Of a stretch of DNA of 29,634 nucleotides, positions 7,543 through 17,785 are shown one piece after another; the first letter of the stretch is position 1; the number at the start of each line of letters is the position of its first letter. The position numbers and the translations under genes are program-made. The notes beneath the pieces are model-generated. The model was not told the origin of the DNA and did not search any database. It was given only the letters and a program-made list of their open reading frames with translations. Source of the DNA: an uncultured Collinsella sp. (GTDB taxonomy: Bacteria > Actinomycetota > Coriobacteriia > Coriobacteriales > Coriobacteriaceae); the NCBI GenBank assembly GCA_937934165.1, contig CALGZX010000005.1:1-29634 (forward strand). The letters are read 5' to 3'.

Positions 7543-7580
7543 AAAAAACGGGGGCACAGTTCATTCTGCGCCCCCGTTTT
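7543..7580 (-). terminator. Rho-independent terminator of the ABC operon
   Basis: AACGGGGGC (7547-7555) pairs with GCCCCCGTT (7570-7578). On the minus strand the stem is followed by a run of U (A-run 7543-7548), 29 bases after the stop codon of the last ABC gene. A T-run on the plus side could make it bidirectional. Confidence 0.85.
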
Positions 7581-7608
7581 TGGGTATTGCGGTTGTTTGC
7601 CGCCGGTT

Positions 7609-9465
7609 TTACGCCGCTTCGTCGAACTGCGAATTGTACAGATCGGCGTAGAAGCCGCCTTGGGCGAGCAGCTCGTCATGCGTGCCCTTCTCGACGATGT
7701 CGCCGTCGCGAATCACCAAGATTACGTCGGCGTTGCGGATTGTGGACAGGCGGTGCGCGATGACAAAGCTCGTGCGGCCCTGCATCAGCGCATCCATGGC
7801 GCGCTGAATAAGCTCCTCGGTGCGGGTATCGACGTTGGAAGTCGCCTCGTCCAAAATCAGCGCCGGGCGGTCGGCCAAAATGGCGCGGGCGATGGTCACG
7901 AGTTGGCGCTGGCCCTGTGAGAGGTTGGTGCCCTCCTCATTGATCATAAAGTCGTAGCCGCCGGCGAGCGTATGGATAAAGTGGTCGCAGCGTGCGGCGC
8001 GCGCGGCGGCCTCGACCTCGGCGTCAGTCGCATCGGGACGTCCGTAGCGGATGTTCTCGCGGATGGTGCCGTTAAACAGCCAGGTATCCTGCAGCACCAT
8101 GGCAAACTCGCCTCGCAGTGCCGCGCGGTCCCAGTCGCGCACGTCGACGCCCTCGACGCGCAGCGAACCGCCGTCCACGTCGTAGAAACGCTGCAGCAGC
8201 TTAATGAGCGTGGTCTTGCCGGCGCCGGTGGGGCCGACGATGGCGATGGTCTGACCGGGCTGCGCCTCGCAACTAAAGTCGTGGATGATGGTCTTGTCGG
8301 GCGTGTAACCAAACTTGACGTGGTCGAACTCAACGTGGCCGGGGCGCTTCTCGGGAATCTGGGCGTCGGCCTTCTGCTCCTCCTCGGGTGCGGCGAGGAA
8401 CTCAAAGACGCGCTCGGTGGCGGCGGCCATCGACTGCATCGTGTTGCTCACGTTGCCCAGCTGCTGCACCGGCTGCGTAAAGTTGCGCACGTACTGGATA
8501 AAGCTCTGGATGTCGCCGGGCGTGGCATTGCCGGTCAGCGCGAGCTGTGCGCCCACCACGACAACGCCCACGTAGCCCATGTTGCCCACCAAGCTCATAA
8601 GCGGCATCATCAGGCCCGACAGGAACTGCGAGCGCCAACCGCTCACAAACAGTCGGTCGTTTTGACGGTCGAACTCCTCGATCGAGGCCTCGGCGCGGTC
8701 GAACACCTGAATGACGTTCTGACCGGCAAAGTCCTCCTCGATAATGCCGTTGACGGTGCCCAAAACCTGCTGCTGCTCGCGGAAGTACGGCTGCGAGAAG
8801 TGAATCATCACGGTCAGGATAATCGCGGCTGCCGGCAGTGTGAGCACGGTGACGCCGGTGAGCGGCAGACTGATCGACAGCATCATGACGAGCACGCCGA
8901 TAATCTGCGTCACCGAGGTGATGAGCTGCGTCACGCTCTGGTTGAGTGACTGGCCGAGCGTATCGACGTCGTTGGTGATGCGGCTGAGCACGTCGCCCTT
9001 GCTGTGTCCGTTAAAGTAGCTCATCGGTACGACGGCGATCTTGGCGGCGATCTCCTTGCGCATGCGATAGCAGACCTTTTGCGTGACGCCGGTCATGAGC
9101 CAGCCCTGGATCAGGCTACAGGCAGAGCTTGCCAGATACAGGCAGAGCAAAAAGCCGAGCGTCTTGGCGATCCAATCAAAGTCAACGTCGCCGGTGCCGT
9201 TGACCTTGGCGACCAGGCCCTCGAACAGTTTGGTGGTGACCTGGCCGAGCACCTTGGGTCCCACAATGTTAAAGATGACCGAGCACACGGCAAAGGCGAC
9301 GGCGGCAAACACGGCAACCTTGTGTTGACCGATATAGCCGAGCAGCTGCCTCATGGTGCCCTTAAAGTCCTTGGCCTTTTCGCCACGACGCATGCCACCC
9401 ATGCGGCCCATGGGACCACGCTGGCGGGTGGGCTTGGGAATCTGAGTCTTGGTCTCGTCTGCCAT
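7609..9465 (-). CDS. ABC exporter half-transporter, catalytically canonical subunit
   Basis: A 618-residue fused permease-ATPase. Residues ~45-340 form a six-helix exporter (type I) transmembrane domain; the ATPase domain follows. The Walker A lysine is K417 in GPTGAGKTT, the signature is LSQGQ rather than LSGGQ, and the Walker B/catalytic motif is LILDEATSNVD with the canonical glutamate. Its start codon shares one base with the upstream ABC gene's stop (TAATG), implying translational coupling. The pairing of a canonical glutamate and altered signature here with an aspartate and intact signature in the partner matches known heterodimeric exporters such as TM287/288. Likely a multidrug or lipid/peptide exporter; the substrate is unknown. 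Confidence 0.88.
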   Translation of the reverse strand: MADETKTQIPKPTRQRGPMGRMGGMRRGEKAKDFKGTMRQLLGYIGQHKVAVFAAVAFAVCSVIFNIVGPKVLGQVTTKLFEGLVAKVNGTGDVDFDWIAKTLGFLLCLYLASSACSLIQGWLMTGVTQKVCYRMRKEIAAKIAVVPMSYFNGHSKGDVLSRITNDVDTLGQSLNQSVTQLITSVTQIIGVLVMMLSISLPLTGVTVLTLPAAAIILTVMIHFSQPYFREQQQVLGTVNGIIEEDFAGQNVIQVFDRAEASIEEFDRQNDRLFVSGWRSQFLSGLMMPLMSLVGNMGYVGVVVVGAQLALTGNATPGDIQSFIQYVRNFTQPVQQLGNVSNTMQSMAAATERVFEFLAAPEEEQKADAQIPEKRPGHVEFDHVKFGYTPDKTIIHDFSCEAQPGQTIAIVGPTGAGKTTLIKLLQRFYDVDGGSLRVEGVDVRDWDRAALRGEFAMVLQDTWLFNGTIRENIRYGRPDATDAEVEAAARAARCDHFIHTLAGGYDFMINEEGTNLSQGQRQLVTIARAILADRPALILDEATSNVDTRTEELIQRAMDALMQGRTSFVIAHRLSTIRNADVILVIRDGDIVEKGTHDELLAQGGFYADLYNSQFDEAA

Positions 9466-11831
9466 TAGCGCTCGCCTCCTTCCATGACGGCTGCAATTTC
9501 TTCTTGGGTAAGCCCCAGCTCCTCGGCGGAAAGCTGCGACTGTGCGATCTCCAGGTACGCCGGGCAGCTGCGCAGCAGCTCCTCGTGCGTGCCGGTGCCC
9601 ACTACGTGGCCGTCGTCGAGCACGATGATCTGGTCGGCGTGCATGATGGTCGCGATGCGCTGGGCCACGACCACGAGTGCGGCGTCGGTAACGTTTTTGG
9701 CCAGCTCCTCGCGCAGGCGCGCGTCGGTCTTGTAGTCGAGGGCACTAAACGAGTCATCGAACACCACGACCTCGGGCTTTTTGGCCAATGCGCGGGCGAT
9801 GGCCAGACGCTGGCGCTGACCACCCGAAACATTGGAGCCGCCCTGGCTGATGGGGGAGTCGTAACCGCCCTCACGCTCGGCGATAAAGTCCTCGGCCTGT
9901 GCGATGCGCGCGGCCTGGCGCATGTCATCATCGCTCACCATGTCGCCGGCAAACTTGAGGTTGCTCTCGACGGTGCCCGAGAACAGACGCCCCTGCTGCG
10001 GGATGTAACCAATGCGGCGGCGCAGCTCGGAAAGGGTCATGTCGCGCACGTCGATGCCGTCGAGCGAAATGCTGCCGCCCGTGACGTCGTACAGGCGCGG
10101 AATCAGCTGTACGAGCGTGGACTTGCCCGAGCCCGTGGAGCCAATGATGCCGAGCATCTGACCGGCATGCGTGGTGAAGTTCACACCGCTAATGACGTCG
10201 GCGCGGGCATCGGGATACTGGAAGCTCACGTCACGGAAGGTGAGCTCGCCGCGCGGCGCGCTGGCAGCGGGCAGTTTGGGCGAGGCGGGGTCGTTGATGC
10301 TCGTGGGGCAGGTGATGACCTCTTCCACGCGCTCGGCTGCGACCTCGGCGCGGGGCAGGATGACCGAAACCATGGTGAGGATCATAAACGCCATGACGAT
10401 CTGCATGGTGTAGGAGATAAACGCCATCATGTTGCCGACCTGCATCACGCCGTCGGACACGCCCTGCGCGCCAAACCAGACGATAAGCACGGTGATGCAG
10501 TTCATGACGAGCATCATGAGCGGCATCATAAAGCTCATGGCTCGGTTGGTGTAGAGCTGCGTGGTCATCAGGTCGAGCGAAGCCTTGTCAAAACGCTCGA
10601 GCTCATGCTCCTCGCGGTTGAACGAGCGGATGGGCATAAGGCCGTCGAGCAACTCGCGGGCGGTAAGGTTCACACGGTCCACAAAGCTCTGCATCTTTTT
10701 GAACTTGGGCATGGTGAGGCCCATAAGCACGCCGACGACGGCCGAGACCGCGATGATGGCAACGGCGATGGTCCACTCCAGGCCGGTATGGTTGGCCAGG
10801 ACGCGCATGACGGCGACGATGCCCATGACGGGGGCCATCAGACACATGCGGATAAACAGAGTTGCGGCCATCTGGATTTGCTGAATGTCGTTGGTGCAGC
10901 GGGTGATGAGCGAGGCCTGGCTAAACTTGCCCACCTCGGCCGGCGAGAAGTGCATAACCTTGTTGAAGGTCTCGCGGCGCAGGTCGCGGGCGATGGAGCA
11001 GGCGGTGCGCGAAGCCACGGCACCGGTCAGGATGGTGGCGACGAGCGACACGAGGCACAGTCCAAACATCGTGGTCGCCATGCGACTCAGGTAGGCGTTC
11101 TGCACGTCGGCGGGGTCGATGCCCTGCGCCTTGTACTCGTCCTGTACATAGCTCACGGCGCGCTGGGTGACGATGGAGCCCGACATGGAGCCCATTTTGT
11201 CCGCCATTTGGTTGGCGCCCTCGACGAGCTTGCCCTGGTCGATTAGGCCGCCTTCAACGCCTAGACGCAGGCTCTTCATGGTGATCTTGCCACCGTCGGC
11301 ATCAATCTGTTTTTGCATGTTCTGCGCCGCAGCGGCCTTCTGCTGCATCTCGGCGAGTTGCTCGGGCGTCATCGCCGCCATCTGCTCGGGCGTGGGCATG
11401 GCCTGGGCGCCGCTGTTGTCTTTCTCACCGGACGTGCCCATCATGTCACCCATGGAGTTGGCGTCAATACCCTGGTTGAACGAAAGGACGACAGTCTCGG
11501 GCAGGCTCATGACGTCGGCAATCTTGCCGCCGTCGGCACGCTCCTCCTCGGTGCCCTTGTACGTTCGAATGCCGTTATTGTCCGCCTTGCTAAACACGGC
11601 CTCCACAGCCTTGGCGTCCTTGGAGCTCATGAAGAGTTCGAGGTCGTCGAGCGATTCGGCGCGAATGGTGTCGGGCACGGGCGAGGCGATGCCGCCTTGC
11701 TGCACGCCCACGTCGACGATGTCGCTCATATAGGTAGGCAGCGCCAGATCGGCGTTGCAGCTGATTACGATAAGTACGATAGCTGCGAACAGTGCCAGGA
11801 CATGCTTTTTAAAGAGCTTGAGAATCCTCAC
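9465..11831 (-). CDS. ABC exporter half-transporter with large extracytoplasmic insertion, degenerate-site subunit
   Basis: A 788-residue permease-ATPase, partner of the next gene. Helix 1 (about residues 10-30) is followed by an insertion of roughly 190 residues before helix 2 (near 250). The insertion is hydrophilic, rich in Met, Gln and Ala, and holds the tandem motif TPEQMAAMTPEQLAEM. In the ATPase domain the Walker A lysine is K570 (GSTGSGKST) and the signature is VSGGQ. The Walker B region is VVVFDDSFSALD, with aspartate in place of the catalytic glutamate, so this subunit carries the degenerate site. The start is GTG, overlapping the marR stop by four bases (GTGA). It is usual for such pairs to be controlled by the leading MarR gene. 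Confidence 0.88.
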   Translation of the reverse strand: MRILKLFKKHVLALFAAIVLIVISCNADLALPTYMSDIVDVGVQQGGIASPVPDTIRAESLDDLELFMSSKDAKAVEAVFSKADNNGIRTYKGTEEERADGGKIADVMSLPETVVLSFNQGIDANSMGDMMGTSGEKDNSGAQAMPTPEQMAAMTPEQLAEMQQKAAAAQNMQKQIDADGGKITMKSLRLGVEGGLIDQGKLVEGANQMADKMGSMSGSIVTQRAVSYVQDEYKAQGIDPADVQNAYLSRMATTMFGLCLVSLVATILTGAVASRTACSIARDLRRETFNKVMHFSPAEVGKFSQASLITRCTNDIQQIQMAATLFIRMCLMAPVMGIVAVMRVLANHTGLEWTIAVAIIAVSAVVGVLMGLTMPKFKKMQSFVDRVNLTARELLDGLMPIRSFNREEHELERFDKASLDLMTTQLYTNRAMSFMMPLMMLVMNCITVLIVWFGAQGVSDGVMQVGNMMAFISYTMQIVMAFMILTMVSVILPRAEVAAERVEEVITCPTSINDPASPKLPAASAPRGELTFRDVSFQYPDARADVISGVNFTTHAGQMLGIIGSTGSGKSTLVQLIPRLYDVTGGSISLDGIDVRDMTLSELRRRIGYIPQQGRLFSGTVESNLKFAGDMVSDDDMRQAARIAQAEDFIAEREGGYDSPISQGGSNVSGGQRQRLAIARALAKKPEVVVFDDSFSALDYKTDARLREELAKNVTDAALVVVAQRIATIMHADQIIVLDDGHVVGTGTHEELLRSCPAYLEIAQSQLSAEELGLTQEEIAAVMEGGER

Positions 11832-12277
11832 TCGGCATCTCTCCTTTCTTGGTTGTGGTCGATAATTTCGTTGGCACGTCTTAGAAGACGCACCATCTCT
11901 TGGGTATCTGTTTCGCCGAACTGCTCGAGGAAGGCCGCGGTGCGGTCCTCGAATTCCCGACGCTTGATTTCGAGATCATGGAATCCCTTGTCGGTCACCG
12001 TGACGTGTACGCGACGACGGTCGGTCTTTGAGTGCTCGCGCTCGACCCAGCCCTTGGCTTCGAGAGCGCGTAGGATATTGGCGATGCGGGCACTCGAGAC
12101 CCAGGCGCGATCTGCGAGTTCGCTCGGCGTGAGCGAACCGCCAGCGAGCATGAGGGCGCGCATGACGGCCATCTCGCCGCCGAGAGCTTTGTCCGCAAAG
12201 CGCGAAACGCGCTGATGCATGCTGCCAAACTCGGTAAGGAGTTGGCGTCCAAGCTCATGGAAATCGGTATCTTCCAC
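11828..12277 (-). CDS. MarR-family transcriptional regulator
   Basis: A 149-residue winged-helix protein. The recognition region LTPSELADRAWVSSARIANI (about residues 49-68) and the wing with DRRRVHVTVTDKG (about 86-98) are typical of MarR. It leads the exporter operon with a four-base overlap into the first ABC gene, and probably represses it until a ligand binds. The start is read as GTG at 12277; it lies inside one arm of a long inverted repeat, which supports autoregulation but also makes the start less certain because the upstream Shine-Dalgarno (AGGGG) is only moderate. Confidence 0.85.
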   Translation of the reverse strand: MEDTDFHELGRQLLTEFGSMHQRVSRFADKALGGEMAVMRALMLAGGSLTPSELADRAWVSSARIANILRALEAKGWVEREHSKTDRRRVHVTVTDKGFHDLEIKRREFEDRTAAFLEQFGETDTQEMVRLLRRANEIIDHNQERRDAE

Positions 12278-12323
12278 CGAAAACCCCTAACACTAGAAAC
12301 TATTTTCGGTGGAAGATGATACC
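12266..12323. promoter_or_regulatory. Inverted repeat over the marR start, probable MarR operator
   Basis: Arm 12266-12283 and the reverse complement of 12303-12323 match across 18 bases (core TCTTCCACCGAAAA) except for a three-base insertion. The spacing is 19 bases. The marR GTG start (12275-12277) is inside the proximal arm. As DNA it could bind two regulator dimers; as RNA it would fold the start codon into a stem. Confidence 0.6.
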
Positions 12324-12349
12324 CCTGCACGCGCGCCCTATACGGAAGA

Positions 12350-12445
12350 TTTTTGGGACATGCCTAGAAAACTGCCTTTAGGCGATCTCCGTACACCGTC
12401 GGTGCCAGCAAAGTTAAGGGCAGATCTCTAGGCATGTCCCAAAAA
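12350..12445. repeat. 96-bp palindromic element with perfect 19-bp arms
   Basis: TTTTTGGGACATGCCTAGA (12350-12368) and its exact reverse complement (12427-12445) flank a centre with further pairing (CTGCCTT/AAGGGCAG, CACCG-TCGGTG). The GGGACA-type end resembles REP elements mobilised by RAYT transposases; that assignment is inferred. It lies between the divergent marR and SDR genes. Confidence 0.6.
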
Positions 12446-12641
12446 CTACCTGGTTGCTAGGCAATATAAAGAACGCATAAAGAATTAAAATAATTCAATA
12501 ATTGTAGCGTTTCAAAGAATTATCATGCACGCGGTTAGGCGAGGGGTTGTCACCACCATGACGACTGGGACTCATATAATCGCCACGTGCGATGCTCCAA
12601 CTTCCCGCGAGGAGACACCTTATATAAAGGGGGATGGAGTC
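12446..12641 (+). promoter_or_regulatory. SDR gene promoter region
   Basis: A perfect TATAAT is at 12575-12580, about 60 bases before the SDR start; no good -35 is found at 17 bases. A palindrome GAATTA-AAA-TAATTC lies near 12483-12497 in an AT-rich tract. AAGGGGGATGGAG supplies the ribosome-binding site. Confidence 0.45.
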
Positions 12642-13391
12642 ATGGCATTTGACTTCACGGGCAAGACCGCGATTGTCACGGGCGGCACTCAGGGCATTGG
12701 CCTCGAGATCGCCAAGGGCATCGTTGCGGGCGGCGGACATGTCGCGCTCATCGCAAGGAACGCTGCTAAGGGCGAGGCCGCTGTGGCCGAGCTTGGCGAG
12801 GGCAACAAGTTTTATCAGCTCGATGTCGCCGATGCGCCCAAGGCGCGCGAGACCGTCGAACAGATTTTCGCAGACCTGCCGCAAACCAACATCCTGATTA
12901 ACTGCGCTGGCGTCATCAGCACCAAGAAGTTCGACGAGATCGATGACACCGAGTGGCGCCGTACCATCGACATCAACCTCAACGGCACCTTTACCATGAT
13001 GAACGCCGTGTACCCGCACTTTAAGGCGGCCCATGCCGGCACTATCGTCAACGTGAGCTCTGTTGCCGGCAAGATCGGCGGCGGCCTGCTCGGCACCGCG
13101 GCCTACGCGAGCTCCAAGGCCGGCGTCAACGGTCTAACCAAGGCAGTCGCCAAGGAAGGCGGCAAGTTTGGCGTTCGCTGCAACGCTGTATGCCCGTCGC
13201 TCACACTTACCGATATGACCTCGATCCTCTCTGACGAGAACTCTCAGCGCATCATCAACGGTATTCCTCTGGGCCGCGCCGCCCAGGCCAGCGAGCCTGC
13301 GCAGATGGTGCTCTTCTTTGCCTCCGACCTCGCCAGCTTCGTTAACGGCGAGATCGGTGACTGCGACGGCGGCATCGTCCTGGACGGGTAA
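12642..13391 (+). CDS. Short-chain dehydrogenase/reductase (SDR)
   Basis: A 249-residue classical SDR. The nucleotide-binding motif TGGTQGIG is at residues 13-20, NCAG is near 86, the catalytic serine lies in NVSSVAG (139/140) and Y155-xxx-K159 is in YASSK. The C-terminal tail GDCDGGIVLDG resembles FabG and sugar-alcohol dehydrogenases. The next gene is a KdgT-like permease, so a role in sugar-acid metabolism (for example a KduD-type 2-dehydro-3-deoxygluconate dehydrogenase) is plausible. A terminator separates the two genes, however, and FabG-like activity cannot be excluded. ATG at 12642 is preceded by GGGGGATGGAG; an upstream reading from 12525 lacks a ribosome-binding site. Confidence 0.85.
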   Translation: MAFDFTGKTAIVTGGTQGIGLEIAKGIVAGGGHVALIARNAAKGEAAVAELGEGNKFYQLDVADAPKARETVEQIFADLPQTNILINCAGVISTKKFDEIDDTEWRRTIDINLNGTFTMMNAVYPHFKAAHAGTIVNVSSVAGKIGGGLLGTAAYASSKAGVNGLTKAVAKEGGKFGVRCNAVCPSLTLTDMTSILSDENSQRIINGIPLGRAAQASEPAQMVLFFASDLASFVNGEIGDCDGGIVLDG

Positions 13392-13410
13392 TACCTTGCG
13401 ACGATTATTC

Positions 13411-13450
13411 GGCGACGGCTCCTGCGACTCGGGACCGTCGCCTTCTTTCT
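13411..13450 (+). terminator. Rho-independent terminator after the SDR gene
   Basis: GGCGACGG pairs with CCGTCGCC (13411-13418 and 13435-13442), followed by TTCTTTCT, 20 bases after the stop codon. Confidence 0.75.
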
Positions 13451-13499
13451 GACATAGGCGCGTGCGGCTACGATTCGCATGCATCCAAAGGAGATATAT

Positions 13500-14519
13500 A
13501 TGAGTGAATCGACTGCGGTGGAGGCGCCGGCGGCAAAGGAGCCGTTCTTTAAGATGTCCTCCATCCCGGGTGCTAATATCTTGGTGCCGCTTCTGTTGGG
13601 CTGCCTGCTCAACACGCTATTCCCCGACCTGTTCAAAACGCTCGGCAGCTTTACGCTTGGCATGACCCAGCAGGGTGCAAGCCCGCTCGTTGGCGCCTTT
13701 TTGCTCATCGTCGGTACGACGATTTCGTTTAAGAGCGCTCCTGCCGCCGCTGCCCGCGGCGCCATTATCATTGCTGTCAAGCAGATCGTGGTCGTTGCCG
13801 TGTCGCTGCTCATCCTTTATGTATTCAACGACAACTTGTTTGGTATCTCGGCCATGGTGATGCTGGCCGCTTGCACGGGTGCCAACAACGCTATGTACGC
13901 TGGACTGATGGGCACCATGGGCAACGAAGCCGAGCGTGGTGCCGTCGCAATCACCACGCTGGTTGTCGGCCCTCCGGTCACGATGATCGTGCTCGGCGCC
14001 GCCGGTCAGGCTCCGATCGGCTGGTCGCTCGTGGGCGCCATTCTGCCGATTGTCGTCGGCATTATTCTGGGCAACCTGTTCCCCAGCTTTAAGAAGATGA
14101 TGGCACCGGCACTTTCCGCCATCATCGTGCTCGTCTTCTTTGCCATGGGCTCGACCATGACCTTTGGCCAGCTCATTAATGGCGGTCTTCCCGGTATTCT
14201 GCTCGGCGTGATCTGCTCGGTGGTCTTTGCAATTCCCGTCATCGCGGTCGATAAGCTCACGGGCGGTACGGGTGTCGCAGGTGCGGCCATTTCGAGCTGC
14301 GCCGGAGCCAATGTGGCCACGCCTGCTGCCATGGCAAGCGTCAATGGGGCCATGTACGGTGGCGCCGTGCTCGCGACGGCTACGGCACAGGTTGCTGCCT
14401 GCGCAATCGTGACGGCTATTTTGACCCCGCTGGTCACCAGCTGGTGCTACAAGCATTTTGAGGGCCAGGGCAACGGCGATAGCAAGGCAACGACCGACAA
14501 GGCCGCCGCAGCCGCCTAA
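13500..14519 (+). CDS. kdgT: 2-keto-3-deoxygluconate permease (KdgT family)
   Basis: A 339-residue inner-membrane carrier with about ten hydrophobic helices. The N-terminal SIPGANILVPLLLGCLLNTL matches the KdgT family opening (PGG...VPLLIGALINTF in characterised members). The loop AACTGANNAMYAGLMG and the later CAGANVATPAAMA are the paired repeats of this carrier family. It probably imports 2-keto-3-deoxygluconate or a related sugar acid with protons; exact substrate is inferred. The start at 13500 is chosen because AAAGGAG (13487-13493) is properly spaced; the in-frame ATG at 13479 would place that site inside the gene. The tail is Ala/Lys-rich. Confidence 0.85.
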   Translation: MSESTAVEAPAAKEPFFKMSSIPGANILVPLLLGCLLNTLFPDLFKTLGSFTLGMTQQGASPLVGAFLLIVGTTISFKSAPAAAARGAIIIAVKQIVVVAVSLLILYVFNDNLFGISAMVMLAACTGANNAMYAGLMGTMGNEAERGAVAITTLVVGPPVTMIVLGAAGQAPIGWSLVGAILPIVVGIILGNLFPSFKKMMAPALSAIIVLVFFAMGSTMTFGQLINGGLPGILLGVICSVVFAIPVIAVDKLTGGTGVAGAAISSCAGANVATPAAMASVNGAMYGGAVLATATAQVAACAIVTAILTPLVTSWCYKHFEGQGNGDSKATTDKAAAAA

Positions 14520-14557
14520 TGCCAAGCGGCAATCAAAGCTAAAAACTAGCTACGCCA

Positions 14558-14600
14558 CAGGGCGGCCACGGGGGATCCCGCGGCCGCCCTGCAGTTTCTG
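14558..14600 (+). terminator. Terminator after the KdgT-like gene
   Basis: CAGGGCGGCC pairs with GGCCGCCCTG (14558-14567 and 14582-14591), with additional pairing in the loop, followed by CAGTTTCTGT. A strong stem with a short U-rich tail. Confidence 0.7.
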
Positions 14601-14985
14601 TAGGGTCTCTGGGACACTTTATCCTGCTAAAGCTGGCATAACAGCTAGAGCGAAGGTCGTACAAAGGCAAGGAAAAATAACATACAAATCGGTGAACGGT
14701 AGTTGTTCGCGCTCGCATTTCCTGCGGGTTTGTAAAAAACGCCCTTATGATATAAAAAAAGAAACATATAACAGCCCAGATGGAGAGGGTCGCTATGTTA
14801 TCCTTCTCAAACGGGTGAAATCTTGGGTTTTGGGTTGTAGTTCCAAGGTGGATAAACGTTTTCCCTGCACCAACGTGTGGCGAAGAACGGAAGAAGCCGG
14901 TAGTGCAAGCCGAACATTCAAGAATTCAATAAGCAGCGGTGTGAGAGAGCGCCGCATTACACGTAACTAGGAGCGTGGTTACACA
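14601..14985 (+). promoter_or_regulatory. Long leader/promoter region of pyruvate formate-lyase
   Basis: About 385 non-coding bases. A TATGAT at 14746-14751 in an A-rich tract is the best -10 candidate; the matching -35 is weak, suggesting activator control. If used, the leader is about 230 bases. ATAACA (near 14767) and TGTTAT (near 14796) could pair. AGGAG at 14969-14973 is 12 bases from the start, a rather long spacing. No Rex or FNR consensus was found by eye. Confidence 0.4.
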
Positions 14986-17037
<2,052 letters not shown>

Positions 17038-17038
17038 C

Positions 17039-17099
17039 TATTGTTAGTGCTATACTAACAATAACGATTACTGATTAGTGCGTCGGTTTCGGCCGGCGC
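17039..17099 (+). other. Two intercistronic hairpins between the PFL halves
   Basis: A perfect 10-bp stem TATTGTTAGT/ACTAACAATA (17039-17063, loop GCTAT) begins just after the pflB stop. A second stem GCGTCGG/CCGGCGC (17080-17099) sits ten bases before the AAGGAG of the next gene. They could protect transcript ends, or set different amounts of the two polypeptides; no U-tract follows. Confidence 0.6.
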
Positions 17100-17122
17100 C
17101 TATCAATCGAAGGAGACACATT

Positions 17123-17374
17123 ATGAAGGTTTCTGAAGTTTCCGAGACTCAGGCCGATAACCTGGTCCACATGCTCGACGCTTACGCCGAGAAGGGTGGC
17201 CACCACCTGAACATCAACGTCTTCAACCGTGAGACGCTGCTCGACGCTCAGGCTCACCCCGAGAAGTATCCGCAGCTGACCATCCGCGTTTCCGGCTACG
17301 CCGTGAACTTCCATACGCTCACCAAGGAGCAGCAGGACGAGGTCATTTCGCGTACCTTCCACGACAAGTTCTAA
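17123..17374 (+). CDS. grcA: Stand-alone glycyl-radical domain of pyruvate formate-lyase (GrcA/YfiD-like)
   Basis: An 83-residue protein equal to the C-terminal domain of PflB. NLVHMLDAYAEKGGHHLNIN (residues 13-32) corresponds to the start of that domain, and RVSGYAV carries the radical glycine G58. The end TKEQQDEVISRTF matches the PFL C-terminus. In E. coli GrcA (YfiD) is a spare part that repairs oxygen-cleaved PFL. Here the adjacent PFL has no such domain of its own, so this chain should be an obligatory subunit rather than a repair part (inference). It has its own ATG with AAGGAG eight bases upstream, and lies 85 bases after pflB in a different frame. Confidence 0.9.
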   Translation: MKVSEVSETQADNLVHMLDAYAEKGGHHLNINVFNRETLLDAQAHPEKYPQLTIRVSGYAVNFHTLTKEQQDEVISRTFHDKF

Positions 17375-17392
17375 AGGGACTCAACTCCCACC

Positions 17393-17538
17393 GGAGACCC
17401 GGTAAGGCCTACGCACTTTGCCTCTCAAACGTCCTCGCCGCTTCGCGGCTGCGGAATGTTTGCGAGACAAAGTGCTCCCGGCCTTGCCGGGTCTCCTGCG
17501 TTGTCGTCCTTTAGGGAACCACGCTAAATTAAATTGGT
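17393..17538 (+). repeat. Structured repeat family B, copy 1
   Basis: Outer stem GGAGACCCGGTAAGGCC (17393-17409) pairs with 17480-17496 at 16 of 17 positions. A second stem GCACTTTG/CAAAGTGC lies inside. The centre has the family signature AAACGTCCTCG, a small hairpin CCGC-TTCG-CGG and CTGCGGAATGTTT (17449-17461). A ~48-base tail (17489-17538, with CCTTTAGG) is repeated after copy 2. With copy 2 it fills the 411-base gap between the glycyl-radical gene and lacI. Confidence 0.7.
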
Positions 17539-17686
17539 GTCCTCGGACATGCAAAGAGGCTCGCTGCGCACTTCGTGCGGCGAGCCTCTTTGCGTCCTGC
17601 GGAATGTTTTGGGAGATAGCCCAAACAGCCCCGGCGGGGGTCCTGTGTAGTCACCCTTTAGGCGGAACTCTCCTAATTATTTGGAT
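17539..17686 (+). repeat. Structured repeat family B, copy 2 (tandem)
   Basis: GTCCTCG (17539-17545), then a long hairpin with a perfect GCAAAGAGGCTCGC stem closed by GAC/GTC (17546-17596), then CTGCGGAATGTTT (17597-17609). The hairpin is unrelated in sequence to that of copy 1, while the flanking signatures are identical. The tail at about 17636-17684 is a diverged direct repeat of the copy 1 tail. Confidence 0.7.
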
Positions 17687-17753
17687 GAGTCGTTTACTTA
17701 CTTGTGCTGTTACCGTCTTCCCGCTGTTGTTGGGGTATGCTTTGTTCGTATGT

Positions 17754-17768
17754 AAACGTATGACATGT
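17754..17768 (+). promoter_or_regulatory. LacI-type operator upstream of lacI
   Basis: AAACGTATGACATGT, part of a near-palindrome ATGTAAACG-TATGACAT, matches the sites upstream of the GH32 gene (consensus AAACGNTTGACATAT). It is 18 bases before the regulator start, so autoregulation is likely. Confidence 0.6.
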
Positions 17769-17785
17769 TGATGGGGGAGGGTGCT

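Noticed and set aside
17393..17686. CRISPR-like repeat array after the radical-domain gene
   Set aside because: Only two units with diverged tails and long hairpins; no regular repeat-spacer pattern and no cas genes.
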